DNA from: Granulicella sp. L46
GTDB lineage: Bacteria; Acidobacteriota; Terriglobia; Terriglobales; Acidobacteriaceae
DNA: 39,728 nt
Assembly (NCBI RefSeq): GCF_009765785.1
Contig: NZ_LMUT01000009.1
Location: forward strand, 282,197 to 321,924
Direction: 5' to 3'
The notes beneath the pieces are model-generated. The model saw only the letters and a list, made by a program, of their open reading frames with translations. It was not told the DNA's origin and searched no databases. Every line of letters starts with the position of its first letter. The first letter of the stretch is position 1. Below, in pieces: positions 36,909 to 39,728 of the stretch. The translations under genes were made by a program, and so were the position numbers.

Positions 36909-38138
36909 ATGAGTATGACAACCACTTCACTGACATTGGCCGACATCCTCGCGGCGCGCGAGCGAATTGGCACGGCTGTCTATCGCACGCCGTGCACGCG
37001 GTCCGAGATGCTCTCGCGCATGACCGACCAGAGCGTCTTTCTGAAGCTTGAAAACCTGCAGATGACGGGCAGTTTCAAGGAGCGTGGCGCGCTCAACAAG
37101 ATTGCGATGCTGACGCCGGAGCAGGCGAAGCGTGGAGTGGTGGCGGCTAGTGCGGGGAATCATGCGCAGGGCGTCGCATATCATGCGACGCGGCGTGGGA
37201 TTCGCGCCGTCATTGTGATGCCGCTGACGACACCGCTCGTGAAGGTTACGGCGACGCGCGGGTTTGGCGCCGAGGTCGTGCTGCATGGCGGCAATTACGA
37301 TGAGGCTTGCATCGAGGCCACACGGCTCTGCGAAGAGCAGGGTATGACGTTCATTCATCCATTCGACGATCCGCTGGTCATGGCTGGGCAGGGAACCATC
37401 GGACTGGAGCTGCTGGAGCAGGTGGAAGACTTGCAGGCTGTGGTCGTGCCGATCGGCGGCGGCGGGTTGATTGGCGGAATTGCTTGCGCGGTGAAGGAGA
37501 TCAAGCCGAGCGTCCGCGTGATTGGTGTGCAGACTTCTCGGTTGCCCTCGATGCGCGATGCGATCGAGGCACATCATCCGGTGACGCTGGAACCTGCGAC
37601 GACGATCGCCGATGGTATTGCGGTGCGGCGCGCGGGCGAGGTCACGTTTCCGGTGGTCGCGAAGTATGTCGACGAGATTGTGACCGTCGACGAGGACGAG
37701 ATTGCCAGCGCGATTCTGACGCTGCTGGAGCGCGAGAAGACGCTGGCTGAAGGTGCGGGCGCGACCGCGCTGGCGTCGCTGCTGCAGAAGCGGACGAGCC
37801 TTGCGGAGGGCACGCGCACCGCGGTATTGGTATGCGGCGGCAATATCGACGTGACGCTGCTGAGCAGGATCATCGAGCGCGGTTTGGTGCAGGATGGGCG
37901 CTTGATTCGGCTGCGGATTCACTTACTGGATAAGCCTGGAGCGCTGACCGAGTTGACTACGCTCATCGCCGCGCATCGCGTGAATATTGTGGATACGTTG
38001 TATAACCGCGCGTACTACGGGGTGAATCTCGGCGACACGACGATCGATATCACTATGGAGACGCGCGGTCGCGAGCAGGTGGAGCAGTTGCTGGCCGCGA
38101 TGACCGAAGCAGGGTACAAGCACAGCCGCGTGCTCTAA
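36909..38138 (+). CDS. ilvA: Threonine ammonia-lyase (threonine deaminase) with ACT domain
   Basis: This PLP enzyme converts threonine to 2-oxobutanoate, the first step of isoleucine synthesis. The 409-aa protein has the fold-type II core with PLP Lys57 in GSFKERGA, SAGNHAQGVAY, and the phosphate-binding PIGGGGLIGG. A single C-terminal ACT-like domain (about 330-409, RIHLLDKPGALTELTTLIA) follows, the short form of about 400 residues rather than the two-domain E. coli IlvA. This form may be less sensitive to isoleucine; the ligand is not visible. No strong ribosome site precedes ATG 36909. It follows ddl by 48 bases. Confidence 0.94.
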   Translation: MSMTTTSLTLADILAARERIGTAVYRTPCTRSEMLSRMTDQSVFLKLENLQMTGSFKERGALNKIAMLTPEQAKRGVVAASAGNHAQGVAYHATRRGIRAVIVMPLTTPLVKVTATRGFGAEVVLHGGNYDEACIEATRLCEEQGMTFIHPFDDPLVMAGQGTIGLELLEQVEDLQAVVVPIGGGGLIGGIACAVKEIKPSVRVIGVQTSRLPSMRDAIEAHHPVTLEPATTIADGIAVRRAGEVTFPVVAKYVDEIVTVDEDEIASAILTLLEREKTLAEGAGATALASLLQKRTSLAEGTRTAVLVCGGNIDVTLLSRIIERGLVQDGRLIRLRIHLLDKPGALTELTTLIAAHRVNIVDTLYNRAYYGVNLGDTTIDITMETRGREQVEQLLAAMTEAGYKHSRVL

Positions 38139-38272
38139 GTGCGAGGGTCCAGAGACAAGGGCCTTGACGCTAAGGGCACTCAGTTAGCCACGTTTCGCGA
38201 AGGGCTGGGGGAACCTTGGGTGAGACTCACCTTTGGTAACGTTACTCGCTATGCTCGAGGCAGAGGTGTTGC

Positions 38273-38833
38273 TTGGGGAAGCTTTGGGCTGCGTGTTTGG
38301 TGTTGGTTTTGGGGATGGGTTGTGGAAGTGCGAAGGCTCAGTACGGCTTGTATGCCATGGGGAGCGGCGGGTACCTGGGATCGGTGAACGCGGGGCAGGG
38401 TTCGCTGGTGGTTTCGCAGAATAGCCTGTCGGCTTATGGTGGCACGTTTGGGTTTTATGACTCGTTGCTGCACGCGGGGCCACTGCATCTCGGCGCGGAT
38501 GCGCGATATGTGATCGAGTCCAGCGGCGGCAGTACTCGTTATGGCAACCAGATACGCAGCGGGTTGATCGGGCCGCGGTTAGCGTTGCGGAGCCGTGGGG
38601 TACCGTTCAGTCCTTACGTCCAATTTGAGATTGGCGGGGTGGGCACAAACTATGGGTACTACGCTTCGCGCTCGACGAGCTTTGCGTATCAGATCCAGGT
38701 TGGACTGGATTATGCCGTGGCGCGGCACGTGGATGCGCGCATTGAATACGGTGGCGGCCAGATTGGCTCGGCGTTTGATGGCTATCGGCAGGGAATGCAG
38801 CAGGTGGGAATTGGGCTTGTGGTGCGCTTCTAG
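38273..38833 (+). CDS. Small outer-membrane beta-barrel protein
   Basis: A TTG start at 38273 with AGAGG at 38262-38266 gives a 186-aa precursor. It has a signal peptide (KLWAACLVLVLGMGCGSAKA) and about eight amphipathic strands, for example AYGGTFGFYDSLL, LHLGADARYVIE and FAYQIQVGLDYAVARHVDARIEYG, and ends in GIGLVVRF with the terminal Phe. It is the size of OmpA/OmpX-like 8-strand barrels. Function unknown. Confidence 0.8.
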   Translation: MGKLWAACLVLVLGMGCGSAKAQYGLYAMGSGGYLGSVNAGQGSLVVSQNSLSAYGGTFGFYDSLLHAGPLHLGADARYVIESSGGSTRYGNQIRSGLIGPRLALRSRGVPFSPYVQFEIGGVGTNYGYYASRSTSFAYQIQVGLDYAVARHVDARIEYGGGQIGSAFDGYRQGMQQVGIGLVVRF

Positions 38834-38922
38834 GGGTGGTACTGCCCTGGTGGACTGTACAGTGCAAATGGGATGTATAGCCTTGAGTGGATAGTACAGC
38901 GCGGGTGGGAGAGCCCGCCTGG

Positions 38923-39489
38923 TTAGTATTCGTCTTCTTCGTCCGCTGGCGCTAAATCATCCGTCTCTTTCCTGCTTTCGGCGAGTTCTTCGAGGAAGCG
39001 TTGTGTTTCCTCTACTTGTTCGGGGTCTTCGTCGACGGAGAGGAGGGTGCCATCTTCGTCGTGGAGGAACTCGCGAACGGCCTGGGACTCGTTGGTCGTG
39101 ACGTTGTGTGCGTTGGATGCGGCGATCTGCAGGTTATAGAGCATGGCGGCGGCGCGCTTGGGATCGAGGCGATTCTGACCGAGCACAGTGAGCACCATGG
39201 AGAGAGCGAGTTGGACGGAGTTGGCGTCTTCGAGGGGCGGGAAATCGAGGATGACGGGGCCGCGGGTATTGGCGTAGTACTGGGCCAAGATAGGCTCGCG
39301 TCGGATGGCGTCGAGTTGGTTGCTGCCGAGGTCGCAGATGATGTTGCTGGTGCCGTCGTCGGGCGGGTGGAGGGCGCGGTGATGGGCGTTGGCGCTGGTG
39401 TGATGGAAGCAGAGAGGCTTGCCGCGCAGGGCGGGCGATTGGCAGCGGCGGCCGCTGGGGCGGATGTGACGGCAATAGAGCGTGGGCAT
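38923..39489 (-). CDS. Protein with an N-terminal Cys/His zinc-like motif, unknown function
   Basis: The 188-aa protein begins with a compact Cys/His motif: [11 protein letters not shown] (residues 6-16), then [13 protein letters not shown] ending at residue 30. C6, C16, C27, H29 and H30 are candidate ligands. A proline-rich middle ([10 protein letters not shown]) and a helical part ([34 protein letters not shown]) follow, and the tail is strongly acidic ([11 protein letters not shown]). Strong AAGGAG precedes the ATG. The C-x-H...G-x-x-C-x-x-P-A-L...C-x-x-H pattern recurs in acidobacterial proteins of unknown role, to my knowledge. The helical part suggests a nucleic-acid or protein-binding adaptor, as inference. 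Confidence 0.8.
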   Translation of the reverse strand: MPTLYCRHIRPSGRRCQSPALRGKPLCFHHTSANAHHRALHPPDDGTSNIICDLGSNQLDAIRREPILAQYYANTRGPVILDFPPLEDANSVQLALSMVLTVLGQNRLDPKRAAAMLYNLQIAASNAHNVTTNESQAVREFLHDEDGTLLSVDEDPEQVEETQRFLEELAESRKETDDLAPADEEDEY

Positions 39490-39547
39490 GGTTCTCCTTG
39501 AGGGCTGAGGGATACCCCCCTCCCTACTTTCACTTTTCGGTTAGCGA

Positions 39548-39597
39548 AGTCGTTTGGAATGTGCTAGTTGGCGTATGAGCGTTGCTTTCAAACGACT
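39548..39597. repeat. Perfect 9-bp inverted repeat upstream of the zinc-motif gene
   Basis: AGTCGTTTG (39548-39556) and CAAACGACT (39589-39597) are exact inverted copies 32 bases apart, in an AT-richer stretch 60-110 bases upstream of the minus-strand gene. They could be paired operator sites; GAATG/CATTC flanks one side of each. Confidence 0.5.
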
Positions 39598-39651
39598 CAT
39601 TCTAAATGGGTTAAATGTATGATCTTCTCTTGATTGGAGTTAGGGGCTTAA

Positions 39652-39728
39652 ATGCGAACGCTGCAGCGGCGGTTGCCGATGCAGCGGTTGATGTTGGGTT
39701 TGATCTCTACTTCTAGTTTACCAAGTTG
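39652..39728 (+). CDS. Possible gene start running off the right edge
   Basis: ATG 39652 opens a frame that is still open after 25 codons at the window end (begins MRTLQRRLPMQRLMLGLIS). AGGGG at 39641-39645 is well placed, and GGAG lies at 39635-39638. A basic start followed by hydrophobic residues would fit a signal peptide, but the stretch is too short to call a family and could be chance. Confidence 0.3.
   Translation, partial: MRTLQRRLPMQRLMLGLISTSSLPS

Overview
The window looks like a chromosomal segment of a Gram-negative acidobacterium (class Terriglobia). This is inferred from four things: high GC with heavy C/G third positions; lpxC plus two outer-membrane barrels; a BlaI / BlaR1-like M56 pair whose M56 protein carries the TIGR03435-type C-terminal domain common in this group; and intergenic repeats of the type GTCATTCCGAGCGCAGCGAGG. 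No rRNA, phage, transposase or CRISPR array was seen.

Layout. 0-6.1 kb: start of an M20-type peptidase, lpxC, folK, a porin divergent from a small HTH-TOBE regulator, a small membrane-anchored protein and a flavoprotein. 6.3-10.7 kb: a UbiA-type prenyltransferase of the phosphoribosyl class translationally coupled to one GT-C membrane glycosyltransferase and followed by a second; with the divergent flavoprotein this resembles the mycobacterial glf-ubiA-aftB neighbourhood. 10.7-15 kb: clpB, a DUF1275 membrane protein, hsp20. 15-21 kb: gamma-glutamyltransferase, an M50 protease, and an M3 oligopeptidase plus SGNH hydrolase operon. 21.3-26.1 kb: asnS, a HIRAN protein with a C-terminal membrane helix, an array of structured RNAs, a small Cys-rich protein and a Ro60-like TROVE protein. 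26.2-32.5 kb: a receiver protein, a small unknown, cysK, the M56/BlaI pair, a broken cysE copy, a small membrane protein and intact cysE. 32.6-39.7 kb: an exported protein, a luciferase-like oxidoreductase, ychF, ddl, ilvA, a small barrel, a zinc-motif protein, and possibly the first codons of another gene.

The most unusual part is 23.9-26.1 kb. Four RNA units (A-D) share one architecture: a terminal 7-8 bp stem that differs in sequence but stays paired, a fixed GTGGCG on the 5' side, a second paired helix, a fixed YTACTTC, and a fixed TTCC before the closing strand. This is what a family of Y RNAs beside a Ro60 gene should look like. Units C and D carry a tRNA-like module in circularly permuted order with a capped acceptor stem. 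In C the module still has a tRNA-Asn anticodon loop, D arm and T arm. Unit D lies directly in front of the Ro60 coding sequence.

On a larger scale the + strand is C-rich up to about 33 kb and G-rich after it, whichever way the genes point. That is a GC-skew reversal of the origin type, but no origin genes or DnaA-box cluster are visible. cysK and cysE, 3.4 kb apart, supply both steps of cysteine synthesis from serine.
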